This document shows, piece after piece, positions 1-8,358 of a DNA stretch of 64,000 nt (positions are counted from its first letter, which is position 1; each line of letters begins with the position of its first letter). The notes below the pieces were generated by a model that worked only from the letters and a program-made list of their open reading frames with translations, was not told the DNA's origin and made no database searches. The stretch is from contig NZ_JAMBOI010000001.1 in assembly GCF_023715535.1 (NCBI RefSeq), positions 620,001 to 684,000 of the forward strand, given 5' to 3'. The position numbers and the translations under genes are program-made. The stretch comes from Sporosarcina luteola (GTDB lineage: Bacteria; Bacillota; Bacilli; Bacillales_A; Planococcaceae).

Positions 1-158
1 AATCTACCCGTGCCGCAAGCCAATTCAATTATTGTATAGTCCTGGCTCGCCCATTTTAAGATCAGGCTCAAGTCCTTCTGGTACTTGTCATATAAATAAT
101 CATACATTTCAGGATCGGCATATTTTTCGAGGTTTCCTTCAAATATATTTTGGGTCAT
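1..158 (-). CDS. SAM-dependent methyltransferase, N-terminal part (runs off the window)
   Basis: Only the first 52 codons are inside the window; the gene continues past base 1. The start ATG (156-158) follows an AGGAGG ribosome binding site. Residues 45-52 read ELACGTGR, the motif I (E/DxGxGxG) SAM-binding loop of class I methyltransferases, preceded by an acidic N-terminus (EKYADPEMYDYLYDKY) typical of small-molecule methyltransferases. Its ATG shares a base with the TAA stop of the upstream kinase gene (TAATG), so the two are probably translationally coupled. The substrate cannot be told from this fragment. Confidence 0.8.
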   Translation of the reverse strand, partial: MTQNIFEGNLEKYADPEMYDYLYDKYQKDLSLILKWASQDYTIIELACGTGR

Positions 159-670
159 TAATTTCCTCCTAATAGATTGCTAACAAGCAATTGATTCTTG
201 GCCGGATCATCCCGTACAACGATCAACTTATCCAAATAAGGTTGAAGGCTCCCGTCCAGCTCTTCACGTTTCCCTTCAAACTGTTTCGTCCAGTTATACA
301 TGTTCTGCAGCATTTGAAAATCCGGTCTATACGCACACTCTTCTACACCAATCACTTGCCTCACGTGCCTGCTCAAAATCCGGATTTTTCGTTTCCATAA
401 AGGTGGATCCAGCCAAATGATGATGTCAGCCAAGTCCAAAAGGAGGTGATAAGACGGTCGGAATACCCCCTCTGCAATCCAGCTACCCTTTGCATCCATT
501 TGGTGAATGACCTGCACTTGCTCTTCAGGCGTCCGCTTAATCCGCACGCCAGCCACGTTATGGTAAACAACCGAATCCAACTCAACAAAAGGCAAATCCA
601 TTTGCTTCGACAATTCCTTTGCGTAGGTCGTTTTCCCACTTGCAACGATGCCCATGATGAAAATCTTCAT
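158..670 (-). CDS. P-loop adenylate-kinase-like / FlaR-type topology modulation protein
   Basis: A 170-aa cytoplasmic P-loop protein. Residues 7-14 (GIVASGKT) form a Walker A loop right at the N-terminus, followed by a shikimate/adenylate-kinase-like ELDSVVY segment and an IIIWLDPP strand resembling Walker B. This layout and length fit the small AAA/adenylate-kinase-like proteins often named DNA topology modulation protein FlaR; the true substrate of this family is unclear. Start ATG follows GAGGAG. It lies 6 bp after the GrpB-family gene and overlaps the methyltransferase start by one base, so the three genes look like one operon. Confidence 0.75.
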   Translation of the reverse strand: MKIFIMGIVASGKTTYAKELSKQMDLPFVELDSVVYHNVAGVRIKRTPEEQVQVIHQMDAKGSWIAEGVFRPSYHLLLDLADIIIWLDPPLWKRKIRILSRHVRQVIGVEECAYRPDFQMLQNMYNWTKQFEGKREELDGSLQPYLDKLIVVRDDPAKNQLLVSNLLGGN

Positions 671-676
671 TTCTCC

Positions 677-1201
677 TCAACTCCGTTTTCGGTTCTCATC
701 CCATTCAATTGCTTCCTGTTCAATGTGAGCCGCTAATTCGGCCTTTCCATTTATGTATGATGCAATATCATAAGGAAATTGCTGCCCTAGCTTCTCTTTC
801 AAATTCCCATATGCCTTCGCCTTCTCGGGATGCGCTCGCAGGAAGTCACGAAATGCAAGATGGCGAAAGATTTCCTGCGAGCCATCCTCGTAAATATGGA
901 TGTGATGCGTCCGCTCATCTCCGCCTTTTTGAAAATAACGGCGCCCCGCGATTCCATTTTCGCCCTTCGCTTCGTACCCAATTCCCGCCATCTTTCCGTC
1001 ATACCGATCGATTTGCAAAATATCTTTCACGATAGGCATAATGTCAATAATCGGCTTTGCGGACAAACCGTGTACAGACGTGCTGCCGATATGGTGGATT
1101 TCGATTAATTCCACGCCAAATATCTCCTGCAATTTAGCCGCTTCCGTTTCGAACTCAAGACTCCACCCTTCCGAAAAAGGCATCACTTCCACTTTCCGCA
1201 T
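677..1201 (-). CDS. GrpB family protein (UPF0157, nucleotidyltransferase fold)
   Basis: A 174-aa protein with the GrpB/UPF0157 signature: HHIGSTSVHGLSAKPIIDI at about residues 36-54, where the GS and the following Asp match the nucleotidyltransferase-like active-site pattern, and a later HHIHIY segment. Family length is about 170-180 aa, so it is complete. ATG is preceded by GGAG. The role of GrpB proteins is not established; some are fused to dephospho-CoA kinases. It is the first gene of a likely three-gene operon with the P-loop kinase and the methyltransferase. Confidence 0.85.
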   Translation of the reverse strand: MRKVEVMPFSEGWSLEFETEAAKLQEIFGVELIEIHHIGSTSVHGLSAKPIIDIMPIVKDILQIDRYDGKMAGIGYEAKGENGIAGRRYFQKGGDERTHHIHIYEDGSQEIFRHLAFRDFLRAHPEKAKAYGNLKEKLGQQFPYDIASYINGKAELAAHIEQEAIEWDENRKRS

Positions 1202-1222
1202 AACACATCTCCGTTCATCTGC

Positions 1223-1507
1223 TTATTGTCCGTGTTTTTTCATGCCGTAGTTCCTTAGTTGAATAATAATCATATTCATCCACGTAATGATTGGAATGAA
1301 AATTAGTAACACCATAATTCCTAAACTTCCAAATAACCCTTGAACGTTTTTAAGGAAATTATAAGCATCAATTTTATAAAGTATTAAAAATGCCGAACCT
1401 AACACGACTGCATTTAGTAAGAAAGAAAAAACGACTAACCTTGCACTACTCCATTTCCTAGGCATTACAAGGCATAGATACGTGGAAGCTATTAAAGAGG
1501 ATAACAA
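1223..1507 (-). CDS. Small membrane protein of unknown function
   Basis: At least 94 residues with three hydrophobic segments (near residues 1-14, 22-45 and 57-82) and a basic C-terminus (RNYGMKKHGQ). The TTG at 1507 lies inside the first hydrophobic segment. The frame stays open back to a TAG at 1550-1552, and a GGTGGGTGG Shine-Dalgarno-like run lies at 1538-1546, so translation may begin a little upstream at a non-standard codon; the true start is uncertain. No family recognised. It is 21 bp upstream of the GrpB gene and may be cotranscribed. Confidence 0.45.
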   Translation of the reverse strand: MLSSLIASTYLCLVMPRKWSSARLVVFSFLLNAVVLGSAFLILYKIDAYNFLKNVQGLFGSLGIMVLLIFIPIITWMNMIIIQLRNYGMKKHGQ

Positions 1508-1610
1508 AATGACGATTACAATGGCATTTATAAAAATCCACCCACCTATCTATCGAATATCGCAAAAAGGCTAACAGATTGAATAATTGTTAGCCCCTCA
1601 AATTGTCTCG

Positions 1611-2153
1611 TTATGATCTTTCCGAGGCACTCATCAATTTCTTAATCAACCGTATTTGCCCCCGGTGATTCAATTCATCCTCAAATACATGAAACCATTT
1701 GAAGTATTTATTCATAGGCTCTCCCCCCCAATATGGGGCTTGTTCGAATAGCCATGAATCGGGCAATGTCCGGAAGGTGTCGATTGTCTTTTTCCTCGTC
1801 TGTTCTAGCTCTTCAAGGTAGAATTCAATTGGATTTCCTTTAATTTGTTCCCGTGCTGTATCGCCAAGTTCAAGTGCCGGGTTTAGCATCTGGATATCTT
1901 CTTCCGTGAAATCGCGGTTTTCAAATGTATCAATTTGATATGATTTTTCAACTGACACCATATGGGCGAGCAGCATGCCGATGGAGTTGACCTCGTCGTT
2001 AATGAGAAAATCCAGTTGGTCCACTGTTAGACCTTTCACTTCCGCCAATGTTGTCACCCTTGTATATTCCATCATGGATGTCAATTTGCTGAACTCCAAG
2101 CTAAAGCCATCTTTTTGGTCGATTATATATAATTCTTGATTGCCCATTATCAT
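1611..2153 (-). CDS. DinB family protein
   Basis: A 180-aa protein of the DinB/YfiT four-helix-bundle superfamily. Visible marks are an N-terminal helix with LLAHMVSVEKSY (first metal-ligand-type His) and a C-terminal HVFEDELNHRGQIRLIKKL helix, the usual HxxxEHxG-like metal site of this family. Members include DNA-damage-induced DinB of Bacillus and thiol transferases using bacillithiol; function here is only an inference. ATG follows GGAGGGGG. It stands alone on the minus strand. Confidence 0.8.
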   Translation of the reverse strand: MIMGNQELYIIDQKDGFSLEFSKLTSMMEYTRVTTLAEVKGLTVDQLDFLINDEVNSIGMLLAHMVSVEKSYQIDTFENRDFTEEDIQMLNPALELGDTAREQIKGNPIEFYLEELEQTRKKTIDTFRTLPDSWLFEQAPYWGGEPMNKYFKWFHVFEDELNHRGQIRLIKKLMSASERS

Positions 2154-2186
2154 TTCCCCCTCCGTTTAAATCAATCTCTATAATCA

Positions 2187-2270
2187 TTAATTTTGGATTC
2201 CAACTTCTTGTGTAACGTAGTAATCCACATCCGACTCAAGAAAATCTCTCATAATGGACAACTTCATCAT
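2187..2270 (-). CDS. Possible 27-aa peptide or gene remnant
   Basis: A short open frame beginning ATGATG with a perfect AGGAGG 10 bp upstream (2281-2286 on the complement), encoding an acidic peptide that starts MMKLSIMRDFLESDVDY and ends EVGIQN. No family recognised. The good ribosome binding site is the only support; it could be a decayed 5' end of a larger gene. Confidence 0.3.
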   Translation of the reverse strand: MMKLSIMRDFLESDVDYYVTQEVGIQN

Positions 2271-2359
2271 CTTTTCTCTTCCTCCTAGGATTTCAAGAAC
2301 AAAGATGTCAAATTACCAGTCCATTCACTAGCCTCCACAGTAAACAGATTTTTCTAAAT

Positions 2360-3220
2360 TTAATTGCACTCCTTTAGTTTTTGTTTCCAGTACTCCCATG
2401 CCTTCAAATACTCCTCCAAATCATGCGGATGTACCTTTTTACAAATGCCAACCCGAGTATATAACTGAAACACAACTTCTTCGACTAAACGAGACGTATC
2501 CATCTCCACATTCTTCAATAAAGCAAATGAAGCAAGCAATGTCTCCATATCCAGATTATCCGGCGAAGAACAAAACGCGTAGGTAAAATCATAGATCACC
2601 GGCCCCACCATTGGATCGGGATCAATTACACCGATAAGTTGATTCTGATGAAACACAAAGTTATGTACGCCCGTATCGCCATGGAGCAGATATTTATCCG
2701 GTTGTCGCTCATACTCTGCGAGTTGTTCGACAATCTCTTTCATTCGAAGATAATCCTCATACGGCAACAGATCCCCGACATTTTCATAAGCATAGTCCAA
2801 GCTTATTCTGTTGAACTCAAACCAGTTTTGCCGAGGTGTTCCTCCTAATCGACCCCACGGCGCTTGCGAATCGAATTTTTCGTAATGATTGAACAGCCCT
2901 TCAACAAGAAGCCTCATCCAATCCGCTTTAGTACCCCTATTGACGTGAGTTGTTCCTTCAAAATATTCATAAAGAAAAAAATTCTTTTCTGGATCGACAT
3001 GATAAACATCAGGCAACAGCCCAATGTCCTCATATGTTTTTAAAAATATCTCGACGACCCCAATATCTGCTGGGTGATCGAATTTTATAATGCAAGAAGG
3101 TTTGTCACATACTACTACTGCATACACCTGCCCAGCGGTTGTTCCGCTCGTCAGTTGTTTGATTTCTGCCTGACTTCCTATAATTCCTTTGTTTTTCAGA
3201 TTACTAATTGTTTGCTTCAT
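2360..3220 (-). CDS. Aminoglycoside phosphotransferase family (APH/choline-kinase-like) protein
   Basis: A 286-aa kinase-fold protein. Brenner's motif HGDTGVHN is at residues 180-187 (catalytic Asp182) and the metal-binding Asp is D200 in GVIDPD, as in APH(3')-type and homoserine/choline kinases. Family members phosphorylate small molecules with ATP; this need not confer drug resistance. ATG follows AAGGAA. It starts 1 bp after the GNAT acetyltransferase gene, and the pair kinase plus acetyltransferase recalls small-molecule modification operons, but the substrate is unknown. Confidence 0.8.
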   Translation of the reverse strand: MKQTISNLKNKGIIGSQAEIKQLTSGTTAGQVYAVVVCDKPSCIIKFDHPADIGVVEIFLKTYEDIGLLPDVYHVDPEKNFFLYEYFEGTTHVNRGTKADWMRLLVEGLFNHYEKFDSQAPWGRLGGTPRQNWFEFNRISLDYAYENVGDLLPYEDYLRMKEIVEQLAEYERQPDKYLLHGDTGVHNFVFHQNQLIGVIDPDPMVGPVIYDFTYAFCSSPDNLDMETLLASFALLKNVEMDTSRLVEEVVFQLYTRVGICKKVHPHDLEEYLKAWEYWKQKLKECN

Positions 3221-3221
3221 A

Positions 3222-3722
3222 TTAAATTCCTTCCCTATACACCTTCTGAAATTTGCAATGTCCGTCCGTTGTCGTTCCGATCAATGTAAACCCATTCTCT
3301 TCGTAGTACGCGTATAACTTCGGATTATGAGCGACACAATCAAGCCTAATTGTTTTATATAAAGTTTCATCTATCCAACCCAAAATGTCTTTGCCAATCC
3401 CCTTTTTCATATATTCAGGGCGCACAGCCAACCGATGAAGATATAGAACCTCAGAACCTTCTTCTTGCCCCCAAACATGCCGGTCCCATTCACTTTGCTG
3501 GGAGTAGAGTGTAAATGCGGCAATAATTTCATCGTCCTGACAGGCAACATAAGTTGCGCTATCTTTTATCGCTTGTCGGATTTCCTCATCTTCCCCACCC
3601 TCCAATAGAAATCCCCATTGGTTGATGTCATTCTTTTGCAGCCAAGCAGCAACCTCTTTTAGTACGGCGATGATAGTTGGAGCTTCCTGCTCGGTTGCCT
3701 TTCGAATTTCATATGTATTCAC
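3222..3722 (-). CDS. GNAT family N-acetyltransferase
   Basis: A 166-aa acetyltransferase. The acetyl-CoA loop is visible as LYLHRLAVRPEYMKKGIGK (motif A, R/QxxGxG/A) about two-thirds along, with a final FTLIGTT beta-strand typical of the fold. GTG start at 3722, downstream of GGGGGAGATAGG. Acceptor unknown. First gene of a two-gene operon with the APH-like kinase. Confidence 0.85.
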   Translation of the reverse strand: MNTYEIRKATEQEAPTIIAVLKEVAAWLQKNDINQWGFLLEGGEDEEIRQAIKDSATYVACQDDEIIAAFTLYSQQSEWDRHVWGQEEGSEVLYLHRLAVRPEYMKKGIGKDILGWIDETLYKTIRLDCVAHNPKLYAYYEENGFTLIGTTTDGHCKFQKVYREGI

Positions 3723-3898
3723 CCTATCTCCCCCATTCTATTAATGAATTCTCTTTTCCAAGGGCAAATTCCTTCATTTCAAGTGAAGGTGAAAACCCTT
3801 CATTAAAACTTACGTTTGAATTTTTTGGTTTTCCCAGAGATTATATTGAAACTAAAATGGACATTAAACCTCTAATATGAAAAGGAGATAAAAATATT

Positions 3899-4258
3899 AT
3901 GAGGAAATTAATTTTATACTTAGCGATAACGGTCTCTTTAATTTTGTTAGCTGCCTGTGCTGATAAGCAAAATGAGGAAAATCATAACCAATCAGATGGT
4001 TATACGGAGGTCAGAGAAATCGCTTGGAATTTCGTTAAGGAGAATGGCTGGGCTGAAACTGCAATTGAAAATTGGCAGAGTGCAGAGGTAACAAAAGTGG
4101 TTGTTGGTAAAAACTATGATTTATTAAATCAAACATATGAAGGAAAAGAAGCGCTATCTGTTTCCTTTAAAGATAAAGAGAATAGTGTTATCGGTACACC
4201 TTTAATACTAATTGACAGCGATACATATAAGGTTATTGGTTATATGCTTAGTGAGTAG
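3899..4258 (+). CDS. Small lipoprotein, unknown function
   Basis: A 119-aa secreted lipoprotein: a basic start MRKLILYL, a hydrophobic stretch, and a lipobox LLAAC with Cys at about residue 20, followed by a charged linker. The rest is a compact hydrophilic domain of about 90 residues ending in VIGYMLSE. AAAAGGAGAT precedes the ATG. Likely anchored on the outer face of the membrane. No family named with confidence. Confidence 0.7.
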   Translation: MRKLILYLAITVSLILLAACADKQNEENHNQSDGYTEVREIAWNFVKENGWAETAIENWQSAEVTKVVVGKNYDLLNQTYEGKEALSVSFKDKENSVIGTPLILIDSDTYKVIGYMLSE

Positions 4259-4330
4259 ATATTCAAATATTTTAATATAAAGGAGAAGAAGCCTTCAACG
4301 TCGAATGTATATTCCCATGGAGGGATGAAC

Positions 4331-5074
4331 ATGGGAAATGATTCACTATTGTTAAACAAAAAAAGCTGGGATGATGTGGCGCCGCGGTTCTTCGGGCGGA
4401 ATCCGTTGCCTGAGTACGGGCCGCTTGCGCCCCGGGAAGAGGATTTGAATTTACTTGGCGATGTGGCTGGTTTGAAGGTGTTGGATATCGGTTGCGGCAG
4501 CGGACATTCCTTGCAATATATGGATTCTCGGGGTGCCACGGAACTATGGGGAGTGGACCTTTCAAAGACACAGATTGAAACGGCGAAGGAATTGCTAAAG
4601 GATAGCAAAGCACCAATTCATTTATTCGAATCGCCAATGGAGGAAAACCCCGGGCTGCCTCTAGCATATTTTGATATCGTCTATTCCATTTATGCGTTAG
4701 GTTGGACGACCGATTTACGACAGACGCTCACAAATGTCCACGACTATTTGAAGCCAGGCGGCATTTTCGTTTTCAGCTGGGAGCATCCATTGCACAGCCG
4801 TGCAACCTTGGTGGATAAAGTTCTTCATTTCAATAAACCATATCAAGAAGAAGGTGCTTATGATCACGAAGCTTGGCACGCTCCTGCGATCATGCAGCAG
4901 TATAAAGTGAGTACATATATCAATATGTTGATTGAATGCGGGTTTGAAATTGAGAAGGTCATTGAGGATGTTTCATTGACGGAGGAAGACCGGGAAAGAC
5001 ATGCGAATAGGTGGTATTCGTATGAGAAAGCGAAGTTGATGCCTACTACTTTGATTATTAAGTGCGGAAAGTAA
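4331..5074 (+). CDS. Class I SAM-dependent methyltransferase
   Basis: About 247 aa. Motif I VLDIGCGSGHS lies about 50 residues in, followed by the acidic VDLSKTQIE strand (motif II) and a FDIVYSIYALGW motif typical of Methyltransf_11. An ATG at 4325 touches the GGAGGG ribosome binding site, so the next in-frame ATG at 4331 is the likelier start. The substrate is unknown. Stands alone between a lipoprotein and a small membrane protein. Confidence 0.85.
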   Translation: MGNDSLLLNKKSWDDVAPRFFGRNPLPEYGPLAPREEDLNLLGDVAGLKVLDIGCGSGHSLQYMDSRGATELWGVDLSKTQIETAKELLKDSKAPIHLFESPMEENPGLPLAYFDIVYSIYALGWTTDLRQTLTNVHDYLKPGGIFVFSWEHPLHSRATLVDKVLHFNKPYQEEGAYDHEAWHAPAIMQQYKVSTYINMLIECGFEIEKVIEDVSLTEEDRERHANRWYSYEKAKLMPTTLIIKCGK

Positions 5075-5185
5075 GGGTAGCCGCATTAACGTGTGGTTGA
5101 CGCTGCATAGTTTTCAACAAATGGGCCAGATGGTTGTATAGCGCATTTAGAAATAAGGTAAGGGGACTAAGAGGAGGAGATTAAA

Positions 5186-5566
5186 ATGAAACATAAGAAT
5201 TGGATACTTTCTGGGGTCATTCTTCTTTCCACTACTTTGTTAATGGCTTATGATTTTTTTCCGGAATTGAACGGGTTCTTTCAACTACCAAAACCACTTT
5301 TTCTTGGGCTAATTCTGACTTTCTTGTTTGCCGGCTTCTTTATTAATCGTTTTCAAGAAGATTCTTTTCCGAAATCCGATCTGCTGTGGCAAGTAATGCT
5401 CACATCTTATTTATTGCTTTTAATTATAGGATTCACCTTACTCGGCGGCGAATCACAGGTAGGAATATCACTGTCCAACCCTTTCCTATGGATTGTTCTT
5501 TTGATTACATTTTTTGATATTGCAAAGCAGTATAAGAAGATGAAAACTGCTCATTCGAATTCTTAA
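5186..5566 (+). CDS. Four-helix integral membrane protein, unknown function
   Basis: 126 aa with four hydrophobic segments (about residues 7-23, 37-53, 70-90 and 97-113), separated by short charged loops, and a basic C-terminus KQYKKMKTAHSNS. GGAGGAGAT lies before the ATG. No family recognised. Confidence 0.6.
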   Translation: MKHKNWILSGVILLSTTLLMAYDFFPELNGFFQLPKPLFLGLILTFLFAGFFINRFQEDSFPKSDLLWQVMLTSYLLLLIIGFTLLGGESQVGISLSNPFLWIVLLITFFDIAKQYKKMKTAHSNS

Positions 5567-5642
5567 ATTCGCCATAAAATAACTTTTTCTAAATTTAATA
5601 GTCCCTAAAGCACAATGGATTCTATCTATGGGAGAGATTGAA

Positions 5643-5843
5643 ATGCAAGATGAACTAACTGAAAAAGCAAAAGCCGAGCTAGCGGAAAAATTAGGGTTAA
5701 GTAAAACGGAATCATTGAAAAGCACCTTGTCTCAAGGCGATTTTGGCTTCAGCATTGACTTTTCTATACTCATTCCAATACTTATACTAGTAGCTCTTCT
5801 GTTTATTCATCATAGAAGGAAGAGTAGATTGAAGAAGAATTAA
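5643..5843 (+). CDS. Small single-pass membrane protein, unknown function
   Basis: About 66 aa: an acidic/basic amphipathic N-terminal helix (ELTEKAKAELAEKLGL), a Ser/Gly linker, one membrane segment (FSILIPILILVALLFI) and a very basic tail HHRRKSRLKKN, suggesting N-out, C-in. An upstream ATG at 5628 has no ribosome binding site; the ATG at 5643 has GGGAGAG seven bases upstream, so I use it. Confidence 0.55.
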   Translation: MQDELTEKAKAELAEKLGLSKTESLKSTLSQGDFGFSIDFSILIPILILVALLFIHHRRKSRLKKN

Positions 5844-5851
5844 AGATAACT

Positions 5852-5889
5852 GGCGCATATCCATACATGGATTTGCGCCTATTTTTATT
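5852..5889 (+). terminator. Rho-independent terminator
   Basis: Stem GGCGCA/TGCGCC with an inner ATCCA/TGGAT and loop TACA, followed by TATTTTTATT. It lies 9 bp after the small membrane protein stop. Confidence 0.8.
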
Positions 5890-5949
5890 AAGGATAGCTG
5901 TTAGCAATGTGGGTAAAATAAGACTTACAACTTTTAGGAGGGATTGACG

Positions 5950-7176
5950 TTGATAACGCGGATTTTATTACTACTCACTCTCATTTGTTTTCATTTTTCG
6001 TCAATCGCAAGTGCAGAAGCCCCGTTAACAGCTGCATTTATCCGTGATCATCAGTTGTGGATCAAAAAAGATGGTCAAGAAATACAACTTACAAAGGACC
6101 GTTATGTATATGCTCCGAAATGGTCCTATGACGGTCGCTTCATTGGCTATATTGATGGCGATGAAAAGGGGGAGAAATCGGATTTATTCATTTACGATAT
6201 GAAGGAAAAAGAAAGTTACCAGAACTATATTAATTCTGCCACGTCGGACTTTAAATGGGCTCCAGATAAAAATCAGATAGCGTACACGGATCACGGTCTA
6301 TTAAAGGTGACAAAAATGAAGAACGGCCGACCGTCTGGATTTACAAATGTTTCTTTAGGCGTGAGTGGCTTTGAATGGTTTCCGAACGGCAAGGAATTTA
6401 TTGTTTCCGCATCGTCTAACCTGCTCCCTACTGGATGGAGCCCTATCCCACTTTATAGAATTCCGGTAGATGCACATCTTGAAAAGGATAAAATGAAGCC
6501 TTTTTATACGATTCAAACTGAAATTCCCGACTTGTTTGGGGTTGATGCCGATTATTTCAAGTGGAGTTCTGACGGAAAGTGGGTTAGCTTTTTAGTGATT
6601 CCTACCGCTTCTTGGTCGATGGACAGTAATACATTAAGTGTTTTATCATCACAAGGAAAACGATTTCAAGCAGTGGGGAAAATGTTAGGATTTAAAGACT
6701 GGTTTAAGTGGTCCCCTTCCGCCAATGAACTAGCTTATATATCCGGTGAAGGAAGATTTTTTGTCGAAAACAAGAAAACGACGATTGCTGAAATCCCGAT
6801 ACTTAAAGAACAAAAAGAATACACCCCTAAAGGATTTGTAGACCTCGATTTAGAATGGTACTCAAAGGATTCGGTAATTGTGGCACGTGCGTTAGAGAAC
6901 TTGGAGTGGAAAGAGGGACCTGTCCCGACTATGTTCACATCACTTTATTCCATAAACATAAGAACAGGAGAACAAAAACAAATCACATTTCCAGGGAAGA
7001 ATGAAATTGATGAAAATCCTCAAGTTGTCGGACCTTACCTTACTTGGTTGCGGAAGACGGAGGGACAAGATAATGGTGATGTATGGGTGAAAAATACGTT
7101 AGATGGACAAGAGCAGATTTGGCTTGAAAATGTGAATTATGCTCCAACGTTTTTTATTCCAAAGAAAACCCCTTAA
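5950..7176 (+). CDS. Exported TolB/WD40-like beta-propeller protein
   Basis: About 408 aa with an N-terminal signal peptide (hydrophobic ILLLLTLICFHFSSIASAEA, cleavage likely after ASA). The mature part repeats blades such as PKWSYDGRFIGYIDG, FKWAPDKNQIAY, FEWFPNGKEFIV, FKWSSDGKWVSF and FKWSPSANELAY, the W(S/A)PDG-type pattern of TolB/PD40 propellers. A TTG at 5944 sits on the AGGAGGG ribosome binding site; the TTG at 5950 has better spacing. Probably a secreted or wall-associated binding protein; partner unknown. Confidence 0.7.
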   Translation: MITRILLLLTLICFHFSSIASAEAPLTAAFIRDHQLWIKKDGQEIQLTKDRYVYAPKWSYDGRFIGYIDGDEKGEKSDLFIYDMKEKESYQNYINSATSDFKWAPDKNQIAYTDHGLLKVTKMKNGRPSGFTNVSLGVSGFEWFPNGKEFIVSASSNLLPTGWSPIPLYRIPVDAHLEKDKMKPFYTIQTEIPDLFGVDADYFKWSSDGKWVSFLVIPTASWSMDSNTLSVLSSQGKRFQAVGKMLGFKDWFKWSPSANELAYISGEGRFFVENKKTTIAEIPILKEQKEYTPKGFVDLDLEWYSKDSVIVARALENLEWKEGPVPTMFTSLYSINIRTGEQKQITFPGKNEIDENPQVVGPYLTWLRKTEGQDNGDVWVKNTLDGQEQIWLENVNYAPTFFIPKKTP

Positions 7177-7186
7177 CGTTCAGCAT

Positions 7187-7744
7187 TCAATAAATTGTAC
7201 ATTCATTTTCCCCTTCAATTCCTTTTACAGAATCAGCAATCCGCGCCAGCTTGTCGGGCATCTCCACGACAGATGCCTTTAATGGAACGCTTAACAAGTA
7301 TTGCAAGTTGTTTTTTTCGAAAACATAAAAATGAACGTTATGGGATTCAATATAGAGGCCTTTACCACCATATTGAAGCACATACTCTTTGCCATCGATT
7401 ATAAATTTATTATGAGCTGGCCGAATATCAATTGTGAACATGTTTCTTCTCTGGTCTTCATTTACAAACATAATTCTAAGATTGTCATTCAACTTGTAGC
7501 GTTTATCTTCATAAAACCTTCCGAATTGATGAGTGAATGAAATCGGTGGCGTCCTTTCGGGCAACTCCACCTTACAGTGGAAATGGTTTTCAAATTCTTT
7601 AACTGCCTCTTCAATGGATATATATCCGAATTCTTTATATAACTCATCGAAAGAAGGCGGTGAATTTTGCTCGGCTGCAGAAATTCCTTTATTCGAAAGT
7701 AAAATAACGATAACAAGTATCAATTGGTAAAGTTTCTTAGTCAT
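7187..7744 (-). CDS. Secreted protein of unknown function
   Basis: 185 aa with a signal peptide (MTKKLYQLILVIVILLSNKGISA). The mature part has a repeated beta-rich pattern (FTIDIRP, FIIDGKEYVLQYG, VHFYVF, LQYLLSVPL) and two Cys (in HFHCKVEL and ENECTIY). Resembles small lipoprotein-like DUF4367-type domains but I cannot assign it. GGAGGTAATG precedes ATG. Convergent with the propeller protein and divergent from the next secreted protein. Confidence 0.55.
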   Translation of the reverse strand: MTKKLYQLILVIVILLSNKGISAAEQNSPPSFDELYKEFGYISIEEAVKEFENHFHCKVELPERTPPISFTHQFGRFYEDKRYKLNDNLRIMFVNEDQRRNMFTIDIRPAHNKFIIDGKEYVLQYGGKGLYIESHNVHFYVFEKNNLQYLLSVPLKASVVEMPDKLARIADSVKGIEGENECTIY

Positions 7745-7884
7745 TGTATCATTACCTCCTCTACACTGTTAGCGTTGCTAAAAGGAGCAAAAGTATACAA
7801 TGAACCTCCCAACTTAAATTTTCCGACCAATAACTGATTTTTTTCTTTTAGTTGGGAATGATAACATCGAGGTGGTTTTGTCAT

Positions 7885-8319
7885 ATGAAAATATTAATTA
7901 CATCAATTATCACTATTTCATTTTTGTTTATTCATTCAACCCAAGGATACGCACAGCCAAATGAATGTCCTGTGTTAAGCGACTTAATGCAAACATCAAT
8001 CAAGGATAGAAAAGAGGTAATTGAAGCGTTAAATACTCTAATACCAGAAATTTATGGAACGGGTTTAGACGAATATCCTGGAATGTATACTGAGTGGAAT
8101 GTAGTAACCGCCAAACCTTTTCCCAAGACAGTTGGTTATAAAAATGAAGAAGATTATTTTGGAATGGCAAAAACCTTTTGTGGTAAAGAGATTGCTGAAA
8201 GATCATGGCTTGTACGTCTGAATTTCCCTAAAGCACCAGGAGCTGACTTATCCCAAGGGCAAATATTTTTAGCTAAAAGTAAAGAAAAGGGATGGTTTGT
8301 CTGGTTTCGATATCATTAA
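7885..8319 (+). CDS. Secreted protein of unknown function
   Basis: About 144 aa. A longer frame begins at 7852, but the ATG at 7885 follows GAGGTGG and opens a signal peptide (MKILITSIITISFLFIHSTQGYAQ). The mature part has two Cys (NECPVL, TFCGKE) that may pair and ends GWFVWFRYH. No family recognised. Confidence 0.55.
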   Translation: MKILITSIITISFLFIHSTQGYAQPNECPVLSDLMQTSIKDRKEVIEALNTLIPEIYGTGLDEYPGMYTEWNVVTAKPFPKTVGYKNEEDYFGMAKTFCGKEIAERSWLVRLNFPKAPGADLSQGQIFLAKSKEKGWFVWFRYH

Positions 8320-8333
8320 CAATATTTCACACA

Positions 8334-8358
8334 AAAACGCCTATGCCTAGGCGTTTTT
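8334..8358. terminator. Bidirectional terminator
   Basis: Perfect 10-bp stem AAAACGCCTA/TAGGCGTTTT with a TGCC loop and T-runs on both strands, between the convergent secreted protein and HAD phosphatase genes. It overlaps the stop region of the HAD gene. Confidence 0.85.
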
